From contig NC_073744.1 in NCBI RefSeq assembly GCF_029784135.1, positions 71,846,593 to 71,910,592 on the forward strand: a stretch of DNA of 64,000 nt, given 5' to 3'. This document shows, in pieces, positions 33,590 through 45,019 of the stretch. A model generated the notes under the pieces. That model saw only the letters and a program-made list of their open reading frames with translations. It did not search any database and was not told the DNA's origin. The stretch is from Toxorhynchites rutilus septentrionalis. Lineage: Eukaryota > Arthropoda > Insecta > Diptera > Culicidae. The translations under genes were made by a program, and so were the position numbers. Numbering within the stretch: position 1 is the first letter of the stretch; each line of letters opens with the position of its first letter.

Positions 33590-34422
33590 ACTGCTAAAAA
33601 ATCTGATTTTCTGGAGTTTTGGAAAGTGCCGATAAGTAAATTTCTCTTGACAGAAGCACTACTTCTTCAATAGTAAATGCGGAACCTAATCAAAACGGTA
33701 GAATTTACACCACCGCATCGACTACATAAACATACGCAAATAGATTCGCGTGAGATAATACGAACAAATGTGCGCGCTAATCTAAAGCATGTACATGACT
33801 TCACCACTCTGTGCGGTGGCAATAGAATGAGAAAGATTTCAGTTGCGTTTGACGTTCACATTGGATTAGTGCCAGCTGTGCAGCCGTAGCTGTAGCTGTA
33901 TGTATTCGTGTTATAAATTGTGTTTTCAATACGAATGTCACATCCAGCGATCTATCGGAAAACGTAAAACAGGAACATTGCTTACGTGCTGATTCATTGC
34001 ACAATTGCGTTAACGGTTAAACAGTTACTATCCTTAGTTCGGAATTCCAACTCACCGGAGCATTTACGTCATAGTGAAATACGGGAGCAACATTTGTTTA
34101 TTCAATTGATTCCAAGCCGAAAAATCGAACACCTTGCACTGTATAATACAGCGACTTTGAACTATAGCAAATAATTTCTTAGGGCACGCAATGAACTGCA
34201 AGCATTTTTCCAATTAGAATATAACACGAAGAAGTATCCACTTATTTATGATTAAAACACTGCACGTAGAGTTAATATTTGATTTTTCTCTCCATTGTCA
34301 TAAACTGTTATAAATCACTAGGAAAAATTGACACTTGTCCACGAATTGAAATGTTTGGATGATTCCATCGAATTTTTGGCTAGCGCTGGTGTTTATTTAC
34401 TTTTCATCATTTCAACGTACAG
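33590..34422. other. No recognised feature
   Basis: About 0.8 kb; frames at 33677-33889 and 33986-34174 are not convincing. Confidence 0.3.
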
Positions 34423-35244
34423 CTATTGTACGGTATGATGCGTCTCGTAATATCAAACCAAGAAAAGAGGTGAAAGATCCAAAACAATACCAGGTTTGTT
34501 TTTGCTTCATTCGTTGCAAATCGAGTGAGTTTTATGTCAACAAACGTAAAAATTACTATAACATTATGGATAGAAAATATATGCTTCCGGATTGGGGATT
34601 TATCATTATAAAATGAACAAACTGTTCGCTTCGTATTCTGCCATATTCCATAAACAAATTGCTAATGCCACACATTGTAATTGATTCTTGTCCTTTTCTA
34701 TCGTCCATATAGTGCCGAGTCATGTGCGATAACGTGTAGCGTAATTTCCACCTTTCAACACTTCCGCGTACTCGCGGTCGATTTTATTTTACATAACATC
34801 CAACGAATACTTGCTCTCGAATTCATATTTCGTCTGATCAAGAACCTCCCCCGCACTTTGGTACTGTCGCGTCATTTCCGTCATCCCGATCCTCTCTCCG
34901 AGGAAACACACTGACACATGAAATCAGTTCGATTCTTCGAATCCACTTTCGGTAAACTGTAGACAAAATTGATCATAAGATCATGGAGCAGTATAACTTA
35001 CTGATATGTATCAAGCGAAAGAGAGAAGTGATTGGATATAATCCAAAATAAGGAGCCCGAAGTATACGTCGAGAAACACTTCTGTTTACAACTTTTCCGC
35101 AACACTGAAATTATCGAACTGAGTGAGACGGACACTTATCTTTCTCAGGCCCGTAAAATTATTGGAATTAGTGTGGAAGGCGATGAGCAGATAAATGACG
35201 TTTTAAAAAGAAAACATCGACAGCTGGGTTTTGACATTTTATGA
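34423..35244 (+). CDS. Candidate last two exons of an unrecognised gene
   Basis: A pyrimidine-rich acceptor (TTTCAACGTACAG) opens a 71-bp exon 34423-34493 encoding IVRYDASRNIKPRK and KDPKQYQ, followed by GTTTGT. A frame from 35053 to the stop at 35242-35244 encodes EPEVYVEKHFCLQLF, then LSETDTYLSQARKIIGISVE and KHRQLGFDIL. The base use looks coding, and an AG at 35051-35052 gives the same phase (0) as the first exon's end. The second acceptor has no clear pyrimidine tract. I do not recognise the protein, and the join is inference; the frame at 35053 could also be a remnant of a mobile element. An 8-bp-TSD MITE begins 8 bp after the stop. Confidence 0.3.
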
Positions 35245-35251
35245 TGCAAAC

Positions 35252-35608
35252 CAAGGCGCCTCTATATATACCAGGTGAAACAATCATATGAAATGCACTT
35301 TCAGCCATATTGGAATTGCTGTCGGTATTGTTTACAAACAGCATCAGCACGCTGCCGGCGGCTCTCTACAAACTGCTACGATGCTTATTCGAACGATGCC
35401 TACTATGTTCGACTTTCGCGAATTTATGTGAAAAAGAAGGGATGATTTTGTAGAATTTCATTCTCATTTCCACGACTCTCGCATATGAAAATGCAAAAAT
35501 GGCCCTAGCAATAACAAAACAAACAACCCCCGCTCCACAAACCGTAATACCCCTCTTATTGAAGTGATGATGTTGCTTCACCTGTTATACATTGATATAA
35601 GCGCCTTG
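35252..35608. mobile_element. hAT-like MITE, second family member
   Basis: 357 bp with ends CAAGGCGC... and ...GCGCCTTG and an exact 8-bp target duplication ATGCAAAC (35244-35251 and 35609-35616). Shares an internal block (CTTTCAGCCATATTGGAA here, CTCTTCAGCCATCTTGGAAG at 28668) with the MITE at 28620. Not coding. Confidence 0.8.
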
Positions 35609-35658
35609 ATGCAAACTAGGGGTTTCTGCATGCGAAGTTTATTTTCACATTGATGAAA

Positions 35659-36337
35659 TCTCGCGTAACTTTTGAAAAGGTCCTATGTAACAAATGTAAA
35701 CAAATCGAGTTAATGGATGCACGCTATTAGTTTTCAATCATTGGATGCATTACAAAAACAATCGTTCACGTATCTATTTTCTACATCTTTTTATCGCCGA
35801 TGCAGAAAATATCCTATGTACAGATTGGGATTTTAAGTACCCGGCTGTTACTTCGGACGTCACTTACCTCCGACGCCCGAAACACCCGAAGTACTAAAGC
35901 AGTCAAAACAACACGATGACGTACTTCGGTCGTTTTGAGTTTTTGTTTCTTACAGGTGTTGTTATCGATTTCAGTGCAATTCAACGAGTGATAACAACAA
36001 TAATCTGTCTTAAGAACGAAATGCTGATATTTGGATTGTTGTTCAGTAGTCAGTTTCAAATTCTTATCGTGCAAAGTAATATGTCCAATGTGCAAACGCG
36101 GGCAGTCAAAACGTCCAAAGTAACATTTTTCACTCCGAAACTTCAACTTTAATCTCAAATCACGGAACAAGAGTTACGATTGGTTTTTCAGAGTTATTCT
36201 TGACTGCTAGTAGTGAGAGTAGCGATAAAGATCGATTACTTTTAAGACAATTCGCGGAATAATGTTCGGGGTTTCAACTTCGTTTTTCTCGAGTTGACTA
36301 AAATGTTACATTGGACCTTTTCAAAAGTTACGCGAGA
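35659..36337. mobile_element. MITE with 33-bp terminal inverted repeats
   Basis: TCTCGCGTAACTTTTGAAAA at 35659 and its inverse ending 36337 are 33-bp terminal repeats with one mismatch. Interior non-coding. No clear target duplication. The 4,665-bp duplication starts inside its left terminal repeat, so a copy lacking the outer 20 bp lies at 40344-41002. Confidence 0.65.
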
Positions 36338-37167
36338 AATAGTCGAAATAGTAGTAGACGCAGAAAATTATTCTCAGTATTCATCATTTGTGCATAATGT
36401 GAGGCGTTGTGAAGCTTAGAGCATTTATATATCGAACGGATTCATATCGGATATTGATTTTGGATTCATATATTTTTTGTTCATGTTTCAATAAATCGAA
36501 TAAAATTTTATAGATTTTTATACGGGAGGTGTAGGTAAGACGGACAGTGGGGGTAAGATGGTTATATCTGTATAGTTACATTATGAATTTCAATTTTCTG
36601 TTATTGAGAACCCTTTTTAAATATTATTCTATAATATTTCAATCACCCTTTGACAATAAATACTGATCAAAAATGGAAAAGGGAAACAAAAACTGAAAAT
36701 CATTCAGCATTCGATGTAATCTTTGCGGCTACAATATTAGGCGTTTTGAGTGGTTTAATTTCAATTCACTAATGGTTATATTTCGGTGCGAGAGTTAACA
36801 GAGAAGCAATATTAGGTATGTACGCAAATATAAATTGGACAGAACAATGGGCAGTGAAATATTGAGATCACATCCAATGCATGATGGGAAGTGATGGGAA
36901 GAGTATACAACTCTTTTTTTCTATTGCTTTCTTTGTTTGTGATATTTCAGTTACTGGGCACATGAACACTGAGAGAGAGCGAAATTATTCTTTGCGAGGG
37001 CGATAAACTTTTACGCCTCGTATATTATAAACCTGTTTTTATTTATGAATGTATGGGGAAAATCGGAAAATTGTTGAGATGGCAACCACTGCATCTTTGT
37101 TGCCCCACCTTTATTATATACGCATGGTGTCTTTGGCTGATCTCCATTTTATGTCACTTAGAAATAA
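36338..37167. other. No gene; contains a GTAAGACGGACAGTGGGGG motif
   Basis: About 0.8 kb between two DNA elements. GGTAAGACGGACAGTGGGGG near 36535 resembles the GGGGTGATTTGGAC type repeat at 26.2 kb. Duplicated at 41003-41832. Confidence 0.35.
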
Positions 37168-38502
37168 GCCGGGTTCAGACGGTGCGAGTAAACATACGAG
37201 TCGGTCTAGTCAGTTACTGCAGTGCAGCTACTCACACCGTGTGAACACATCATGCCAGCTAGTGTCATGTGTGATTCGGTGTGCGAGCTACTTCAAAGTT
37301 TTTTGAATTTACTCGCACTCGCATCCCTCAAAACGTCAAAAACAGATTTTAGCGCTCGAATCAGGGATGCCAAATCTTGACATTGTCTTTACATTTCTCT
37401 ATTTTTAAGATATTTGAAAATATGCGAAGATATTTATAGACTTGAAAATTATTGGAAGAACAAATTAAACCCTCATAGTTTCTAAACGGAATCGTTATTA
37501 TTTAGTTTTGCACGCTGACGGGGCACGTTTTTTAAAAATAGTTTTCTTGGGGATCTAAATATAAAATCATTATCGGGCACGATTTTAATTCAAAATTCAC
37601 TCAAAACTTGCAAAAAAGTATTGTTCTAAGAAACAGAATACATATTCGATTTAGAAAAAGTAGATTTTCATTCATTATTTTAGTTTTTGAGGCGTATTAA
37701 TTGCTCCTGCAAATCTACTAACATTTTTATTTCACAAATTGGTACACGAAGCTGCTGTCAAGGCGAAATAAATCAAATTTTGAAAAATCTTTTAGACTGC
37801 CATTTGGAGCACCACATACTTTCGGAATTATTTTAGCTATGGATGCTTTCGAGATTTTAAAAAATTTCGACAATAATCTGAACGATATTCCAGAAGAAAG
37901 GCACATCATTTCTAGTTTCACTCTTGTAGGTTTAGCATCCTTCATGAGTGTATCTTGGCGTTATATTTGTGGAGCAATTAAATCCAACAGTTTTCTCACT
38001 TTTTCAGGTGTTATTCTCAACACTGCTCTGTACTCTCGGAGATCATCATTGTAGAGTTACTTCAATATTGTATTTGTTGCTTCTTTTCTTTGCATCCAAT
38101 TCCTGGCCCGAATCCTTTTTTCTTTCTGCTTTTTTCGGATAGTACCTTCAGTATAAAATAAATTCAGCACAAAGTATTTTTAAACACGGCCAGCGTGTGT
38201 TTCGCTATAAAATTGTGTAATGATAAATTCAACTGAAAACCTAAGATGAAAACTGCCAATAAAGAAGCCGATTTCGGATCAATCATCTGACAAATTCGGA
38301 CCTGATTGCTGTTTCTGACTATTTGATGGACATTTGAAAAATCGCCTGGCATCTCTGGTAAACCCGTGTCGTGGTATCTGGTTTCTTGTCAGCAGCTCAC
38401 ATTGTGTGAACGGACAAGGCGAGTCAACCATTTGTCAAGCGAGTTCACCGGGTCAGTAGCTGCTCATTGTGAAGTCAGCTACTAGCAACGTATAAATGGG
38501 CC
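37168..38502 (-). mobile_element. Harbinger/PIF-like element remnant
   Basis: Weak terminal inverted repeats (GCCGGGTTCAGACGGTGCGA; inverse of the right end GGCCCATTTATACGTTGC) flank a minus-strand transposase remnant. Flanks TAA and TAT are not a clean 3-bp duplication. Duplicated at 41833-43167. Confidence 0.5.
37727..38054 (-). pseudogene. Harbinger-like transposase N-terminal remnant
   Basis: The minus strand reads LREYRAVLRITPEKVRKLLD and LIAPQI, a stop, then RQDTLMKDAKPTRVKLEM, LSSGISFRLLSKFF and SKASIAKIIPKVCGAP. This is the helical HTH region that precedes the DDE nuclease domain of PIF/Harbinger transposases (SIS.IIPEVC pattern). The nuclease domain is missing, and a stop divides the remnant. 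An identical copy lies in the second duplication unit. Confidence 0.7.
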
Positions 38503-38507
38503 TATAG

Positions 38508-38913
38508 AGATGGGCAAAACAGTTCACTTTTATGAACCGTTCAGTGGCCAACCGTTCACTTAAGTGAACTAGTTCTTTTGAGCAGTTCACTCACTCTTTC
38601 GTACATTAGAGGGATATGCCAAATCATGTATAAAAAAGTGTGAAATGTTACGTAGGACTGTTCTTTTCATTCATAAAATGCTGTTTGTTAGCAATAACTC
38701 TGTGTCCGAATTTTGTTAAAAATATCTTAGCAAAATAGAAAATCAAACCATGATTTTGAAATTTTGATCTAGTTTGAACCATGATTTATTATTTTCAGCA
38801 CAAACTAGCGTTGCGCTGTTTTTCTACAATGTTTTGCAATAACTGCTATAGCAAAACTGTACCAAAACGCGAAAGACTTTCTCGAAATTATCAAGCACAA
38901 TATGATATAACAT
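38508..38913. mobile_element. MITE, left half; LTR retrotransposon inserted in it
   Basis: AGAGATGGGCAAAACAGTTC at 38508 opens a MITE whose other end (GGTTTGCCCATCTCT, ending 59888) lies beyond the LTR retrotransposon. Both halves are rich in AGTTC/GAACT motifs. The LTR element sits at an ACAT duplication (38910-38913 and 59232-59235). Confidence 0.7.
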
Positions 38914-39420
38914 TGTAACAGGATCACTGGACCACCTACAACCCGATACACATGCCCTTATGGCAACAAAATTCTAGCAAGTGCGTCACGCTGTGCAACC
39001 AAAATAAACATGCGAACCATGTCGTAAATTCAGGCCAAGGTTCCGATGGTTATTTATTGCATAATATGACGCGCTGACCATTAACTTCCTTTGTTTACTT
39101 TTGCACTTCTTCGCTAGCTTCGCTAGCGTGAATTTAATGACAAACACATGCTTGCGCAAATGCGCAAACGTTTCCTATTTATGCTTTCGATTCCGGTTGA
39201 CATCTTTTCGGACACATGTGTTATGTGTTTTACTACAATTCGCCTGACCACGCATAATAATAGAATTTAGGTTGTAGCTAGTTGTAAGAAATAAACGAAT
39301 TGAATAAAAGGGAGTCTGACCCAGTTGGGCGGACTCAGTATGAACGCGTACGTGAAAGTCTTTTCATATAACCGAAAGAAACTACTGGGTGTCCACATGG
39401 CGATCCTGCGACCTGCGACA
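38914..39420 (+). repeat. 507-bp LTR of the 412/mdg1-like element, copy in duplication unit 1
   Basis: TGTAACAGG...CTGCGACA with TG/CA ends, same length as and apparently identical to 43579-44085 and 58725-59231. ACAT precedes it. A primer-site-like TGGCGACCGGGACC follows directly. Confidence 0.95.
39303..39340 (+). promoter_or_regulatory. LTR core promoter (TATA-like box and initiator)
   Basis: AATAAAAG at 39303-39310 lies about 32 bp upstream of an arthropod initiator-like CTCAGT (A at 39337). The same pair occurs in the other LTRs at 43968-44005 and 59114-59151. It would start genomic RNA inside the LTR, defining the R region. Inferred from motifs and spacing. Confidence 0.5.
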
Positions 39421-39434
39421 TGGCGACCGGGACC
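39421..39434 (+). other. Primer binding site
   Basis: TGGCGACCGGGACC immediately follows the LTR, as the tRNA primer site of Ty3/gypsy elements does. The 412/mdg1 lineage is known for TGGCGACC-type sites matching an arginine tRNA; the tRNA identity here is inferred. Repeated at 44086-44099. Confidence 0.6.
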
Positions 39435-39656
39435 GGGACTAGTGTGATCTGTGCGGTACTAAGGGTGAGCCGGGAAGTGTTGTTGTGCGACTGAACAGAA
39501 ACCAATTAAGCAAATTAAGGTGCAAACAGTGATCTACAAATTTATTTCTCTCGAAAGAATAAAGTGAGTGATAGACGTTGGTCAAAGATTGTAGTGAAAG
39601 AAGAAGAAAATTCCGACAATGAATCGCTTGTTCCGGATTGATTGAACAATAAAGAC

Positions 39657-39818
39657 ATGCTGTCGAGCATATACAGCAAAGTGGAAAGCATGTTGAAGGA
39701 AAATGATTCCTGCACGGAGTCGGTTGGAGAAGCTCATTTGTTTGTGCCATCGTTGTCTGCTGAGAAGTTTGATTCACGATCGATGTTTACGTTGAACTGC
39801 AAGTGCTCTAATCCTTAA
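39657..39818 (+). CDS. 53-codon leader ORF shared with the 9.5-kb element
   Basis: Encodes MLSSIYSKVESMLKENDSC, EAHLFVPSLSAEKFDSRS and ends CKCSNP. It matches the 121-residue minus-strand frame at 9467-9832 over about 50 residues and then stops. Located in the untranslated leader between the primer site and the poly(A) run. A copy lies at 44322-44483. Function unknown; translation not shown. Confidence 0.35.
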   Translation: MLSSIYSKVESMLKENDSCTESVGEAHLFVPSLSAEKFDSRSMFTLNCKCSNP

Positions 39819-40307
39819 AGAGTCATTAACTGAACAAACCTATCCTTACATCAGAACCACCGAGCCGTCGGGGCCCAGCGCGAGACAAAAAGACAAAAAA
39901 ATTATTTTAGCTGGTGCTGGTGAAAAAACAAAGAGAGTGATTTGTGATTTGTGAGTGCTGATAAATGAGACGCATGACAGAATCAGCGAATCGATATTGA
40001 AAGCAGCAAAACAGGTGCGCGAGGGCATGACGCTAAAACACACCACTGGGTAGCCTCAACGGTCAGCAAGGCATTCCCATTTAAAGAGGCGTTCCCGCAA
40101 TACAGTGATTCCGTTGGTACTTGCAATCGTACTGGTACCACCTGCAGCAGTAGCGTTACTTCACCACAGCATCGCTAAGTGTTACCCCCTCGTCAACATA
40201 GAAGGAAATCAACTAAGTCAGACAGGAAGCAGCCATCACATGCAGAGGTGCCGGATGGAAAAGCAAGGCGGGTGAGCTCCTGAAATCATTATATATATAA
40301 GCAGTTC

Positions 40308-40309
<2 letters not shown>

Positions 40310-40343
<34 letters not shown>
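40310..40343. repeat. 34-bp poly(A) run at duplication junction
   Basis: Uninterrupted A34 joins unit 1 to unit 2. Unit 2 ends in A38 (44975-45012). Confidence 0.9.
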
Positions 40344-40345
<2 letters not shown>

Positions 40346-41832
40346 TCCTATGTAACAAATGTAAACAAATCGAGTTAATGGATGCACGCTATTAGTTTTC
40401 AATCATTGGATGCATTACAAAAACAATCGTTCACGTATCTATTTTCTACATCTTTTTATCGCCGATGCAGAAAATATCCTATGTACAGATTGGGATTTTA
40501 AGTACCCGGCTGTTACTTCGGACGTCACTTACCTCCGACGCCCGAAACACCCGAAGTACTAAAGCAGTCAAAACAACACGATGACGTACTTCGGTCGTTT
40601 TGAGTTTTTGTTTCTTACAGGTGTTGTTATCGATTTCAGTGCAATTCAACGAGTGATAACAACAATAATCTGTCTTAAGAACGAAATGCTGATATTTGGA
40701 TTGTTGTTCAGTAGTCAGTTTCAAATTCTTATCGTGCAAAGTAATATGTCCAATGTGCAAACGCGGGCAGTCAAAACGTCCAAAGTAACATTTTTCACTC
40801 CGAAACTTCAACTTTAATCTCAAATCACGGAACAAGAGTTACGATTGGTTTTTCAGAGTTATTCTTGACTGCTAGTAGTGAGAGTAGCGATAAAGATCGA
40901 TTACTTTTAAGACAATTCGCGGAATAATGTTCGGGGTTTCAACTTCGTTTTTCTCGAGTTGACTAAAATGTTACATTGGACCTTTTCAAAAGTTACGCGA
41001 GAAATAGTCGAAATAGTAGTAGACGCAGAAAATTATTCTCAGTATTCATCATTTGTGCATAATGTGAGGCGTTGTGAAGCTTAGAGCATTTATATATCGA
41101 ACGGATTCATATCGGATATTGATTTTGGATTCATATATTTTTTGTTCATGTTTCAATAAATCGAATAAAATTTTATAGATTTTTATACGGGAGGTGTAGG
41201 TAAGACGGACAGTGGGGGTAAGATGGTTATATCTGTATAGTTACATTATGAATTTCAATTTTCTGTTATTGAGAACCCTTTTTAAATATTATTCTATAAT
41301 ATTTCAATCACCCTTTGACAATAAATACTGATCAAAAATGGAAAAGGGAAACAAAAACTGAAAATCATTCAGCATTCGATGTAATCTTTGCGGCTACAAT
41401 ATTAGGCGTTTTGAGTGGTTTAATTTCAATTCACTAATGGTTATATTTCGGTGCGAGAGTTAACAGAGAAGCAATATTAGGTATGTACGCAAATATAAAT
41501 TGGACAGAACAATGGGCAGTGAAATATTGAGATCACATCCAATGCATGATGGGAAGTGATGGGAAGAGTATACAACTCTTTTTTTCTATTGCTTTCTTTG
41601 TTTGTGATATTTCAGTTACTGGGCACATGAACACTGAGAGAGAGCGAAATTATTCTTTGCGAGGGCGATAAACTTTTACGCCTCGTATATTATAAACCTG
41701 TTTTTATTTATGAATGTATGGGGAAAATCGGAAAATTGTTGAGATGGCAACCACTGCATCTTTGTTGCCCCACCTTTATTATATACGCATGGTGTCTTTG
41801 GCTGATCTCCATTTTATGTCACTTAGAAATAA

Positions 41833-43167
41833 GCCGGGTTCAGACGGTGCGAGTAAACATACGAGTCGGTCTAGTCAGTTACTGCAGTGCAGCTACTCAC
41901 ACCGTGTGAACACATCATGCCAGCTAGTGTCATGTGTGATTCGGTGTGCGAGCTACTTCAAAGTTTTTTGAATTTACTCGCACTCGCATCCCTCAAAACG
42001 TCAAAAACAGATTTTAGCGCTCGAATCAGGGATGCCAAATCTTGACATTGTCTTTACATTTCTCTATTTTTAAGATATTTGAAAATATGCGAAGATATTT
42101 ATAGACTTGAAAATTATTGGAAGAACAAATTAAACCCTCATAGTTTCTAAACGGAATCGTTATTATTTAGTTTTGCACGCTGACGGGGCACGTTTTTTAA
42201 AAATAGTTTTCTTGGGGATCTAAATATAAAATCATTATCGGGCACGATTTTAATTCAAAATTCACTCAAAACTTGCAAAAAAGTATTGTTCTAAGAAACA
42301 GAATACATATTCGATTTAGAAAAAGTAGATTTTCATTCATTATTTTAGTTTTTGAGGCGTATTAATTGCTCCTGCAAATCTACTAACATTTTTATTTCAC
42401 AAATTGGTACACGAAGCTGCTGTCAAGGCGAAATAAATCAAATTTTGAAAAATCTTTTAGACTGCCATTTGGAGCACCACATACTTTCGGAATTATTTTA
42501 GCTATGGATGCTTTCGAGATTTTAAAAAATTTCGACAATAATCTGAACGATATTCCAGAAGAAAGGCACATCATTTCTAGTTTCACTCTTGTAGGTTTAG
42601 CATCCTTCATGAGTGTATCTTGGCGTTATATTTGTGGAGCAATTAAATCCAACAGTTTTCTCACTTTTTCAGGTGTTATTCTCAACACTGCTCTGTACTC
42701 TCGGAGATCATCATTGTAGAGTTACTTCAATATTGTATTTGTTGCTTCTTTTCTTTGCATCCAATTCCTGGCCCGAATCCTTTTTTCTTTCTGCTTTTTT
42801 CGGATAGTACCTTCAGTATAAAATAAATTCAGCACAAAGTATTTTTAAACACGGCCAGCGTGTGTTTCGCTATAAAATTGTGTAATGATAAATTCAACTG
42901 AAAACCTAAGATGAAAACTGCCAATAAAGAAGCCGATTTCGGATCAATCATCTGACAAATTCGGACCTGATTGCTGTTTCTGACTATTTGATGGACATTT
43001 GAAAAATCGCCTGGCATCTCTGGTAAACCCGTGTCGTGGTATCTGGTTTCTTGTCAGCAGCTCACATTGTGTGAACGGACAAGGCGAGTCAACCATTTGT
43101 CAAGCGAGTTCACCGGGTCAGTAGCTGCTCATTGTGAAGTCAGCTACTAGCAACGTATAAATGGGCC
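41833..43167 (-). mobile_element. Harbinger-like remnant, duplicated copy
   Basis: Second copy of 37168-38502, with the transposase remnant at 42392-42719. The translations listed for the first copy are identical here. Confidence 0.5.
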
Positions 43168-43172
43168 TATAG

Positions 43173-43578
43173 AGATGGGCAAAACAGTTCACTTTTATGA
43201 ACCGTTCAGTGGCCAACCGTTCACTTAAGTGAACTAGTTCTTTTGAGCAGTTCACTCACTCTTTCGTACATTAGAGGGATATGCCAAATCATGTATAAAA
43301 AAGTGTGAAATGTTACGTAGGACTGTTCTTTTCATTCATAAAATGCTGTTTGTTAGCAATAACTCTGTGTCCGAATTTTGTTAAAAATATCTTAGCAAAA
43401 TAGAAAATCAAACCATGATTTTGAAATTTTGATCTAGTTTGAACCATGATTTATTATTTTCAGCACAAACTAGCGTTGCGCTGTTTTTCTACAATGTTTT
43501 GCAATAACTGCTATAGCAAAACTGTACCAAAACGCGAAAGACTTTCTCGAAATTATCAAGCACAATATGATATAACAT
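43173..43578. mobile_element. MITE left half, duplicated copy
   Basis: Second copy of 38508-38913, ending in ACAT before the second 5' LTR. Confidence 0.65.
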
Positions 43579-44085
43579 TGTAACAGGATCACTGGACCAC
43601 CTACAACCCGATACACATGCCCTTATGGCAACAAAATTCTAGCAAGTGCGTCACGCTGTGCAACCAAAATAAACATGCGAACCATGTCGTAAATTCAGGC
43701 CAAGGTTCCGATGGTTATTTATTGCATAATATGACGCGCTGACCATTAACTTCCTTTGTTTACTTTTGCACTTCTTCGCTAGCTTCGCTAGCGTGAATTT
43801 AATGACAAACACATGCTTGCGCAAATGCGCAAACGTTTCCTATTTATGCTTTCGATTCCGGTTGACATCTTTTCGGACACATGTGTTATGTGTTTTACTA
43901 CAATTCGCCTGACCACGCATAATAATAGAATTTAGGTTGTAGCTAGTTGTAAGAAATAAACGAATTGAATAAAAGGGAGTCTGACCCAGTTGGGCGGACT
44001 CAGTATGAACGCGTACGTGAAAGTCTTTTCATATAACCGAAAGAAACTACTGGGTGTCCACATGGCGATCCTGCGACCTGCGACA
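43579..44085 (+). repeat. 5' LTR contiguous with the full element
   Basis: Same 507-bp sequence as 38914-39420 and 58725-59231; followed by the primer site at 44086. Confidence 0.95.
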
Positions 44086-44099
44086 TGGCGACCGGGACC

Positions 44100-44972
44100 G
44101 GGACTAGTGTGATCTGTGCGGTACTAAGGGTGAGCCGGGAAGTGTTGTTGTGCGACTGAACAGAAACCAATTAAGCAAATTAAGGTGCAAACAGTGATCT
44201 ACAAATTTATTTCTCTCGAAAGAATAAAGTGAGTGATAGACGTTGGTCAAAGATTGTAGTGAAAGAAGAAGAAAATTCCGACAATGAATCGCTTGTTCCG
44301 GATTGATTGAACAATAAAGACATGCTGTCGAGCATATACAGCAAAGTGGAAAGCATGTTGAAGGAAAATGATTCCTGCACGGAGTCGGTTGGAGAAGCTC
44401 ATTTGTTTGTGCCATCGTTGTCTGCTGAGAAGTTTGATTCACGATCGATGTTTACGTTGAACTGCAAGTGCTCTAATCCTTAAAGAGTCATTAACTGAAC
44501 AAACCTATCCTTACATCAGAACCACCGAGCCGTCGGGGCCCAGCGCGAGACAAAAAGACAAAAAAATTATTTTAGCTGGTGCTGGTGAAAAAACAAAGAG
44601 AGTGATTTGTGATTTGTGAGTGCTGATAAATGAGACGCATGACAGAATCAGCGAATCGATATTGAAAGCAGCAAAACAGGTGCGCGAGGGCATGACGCTA
44701 AAACACACCACTGGGTAGCCTCAACGGTCAGCAAGGCATTCCCATTTAAAGAGGCGTTCCCGCAATACAGTGATTCCGTTGGTACTTGCAATCGTACTGG
44801 TACCACCTGCAGCAGTAGCGTTACTTCACCACAGCATCGCTAAGTGTTACCCCCTCGTCAACATAGAAGGAAATCAACTAAGTCAGACAGGAAGCAGCCA
44901 TCACATGCAGAGGTGCCGGATGGAAAAGCAAGGCGGGTGAGCTCCTGAAATCATTATATATATAAGCAGTTC

Positions 44973-44974
<2 letters not shown>
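44100..44974 (+). other. Untranslated leader of the LTR element, unit 2
   Basis: Leader with the 53-codon ORF at 44322-44483. It ends CAGTTCGT before A38, where the R4-like pair begins. The continuation of the leader is probably ACGAAATAAATACATAG at 53183 beyond the inserts. Confidence 0.5.
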
Positions 44975-45014
<40 letters not shown>

Positions 45015-45019
45015 AAAAT

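Larger units (their letters stand above)
35679..40343. repeat. 4,665-bp tandem duplication, unit 1
   Basis: Starts GGTCCTATGTAAC and ends in a 34-bp poly(A) run (40310-40343). Every sampled position recurs 4,665 bp downstream, and all open frames in the two units translate identically. Contents: most of the MITE, a Harbinger-like remnant, half a MITE, a 507-bp LTR and a leader. Confidence 0.93.
40344..45008. repeat. 4,665-bp tandem duplication, unit 2
   Basis: Second copy of 35679-40343, ending in the poly(A) run 44975-45012. It holds the 5' LTR (43579-44085) that is contiguous with the rest of the retrotransposon. Confidence 0.93.

Noticed and set aside
36000..45000. Repeated short frames (for example 118 residues at 35814-36170 and 40479-40835) as a duplicated gene family
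   Set aside because: They are identical only because the whole 4,665-bp unit is duplicated. They lie in a MITE and other non-coding DNA and show no motif or splice structure.
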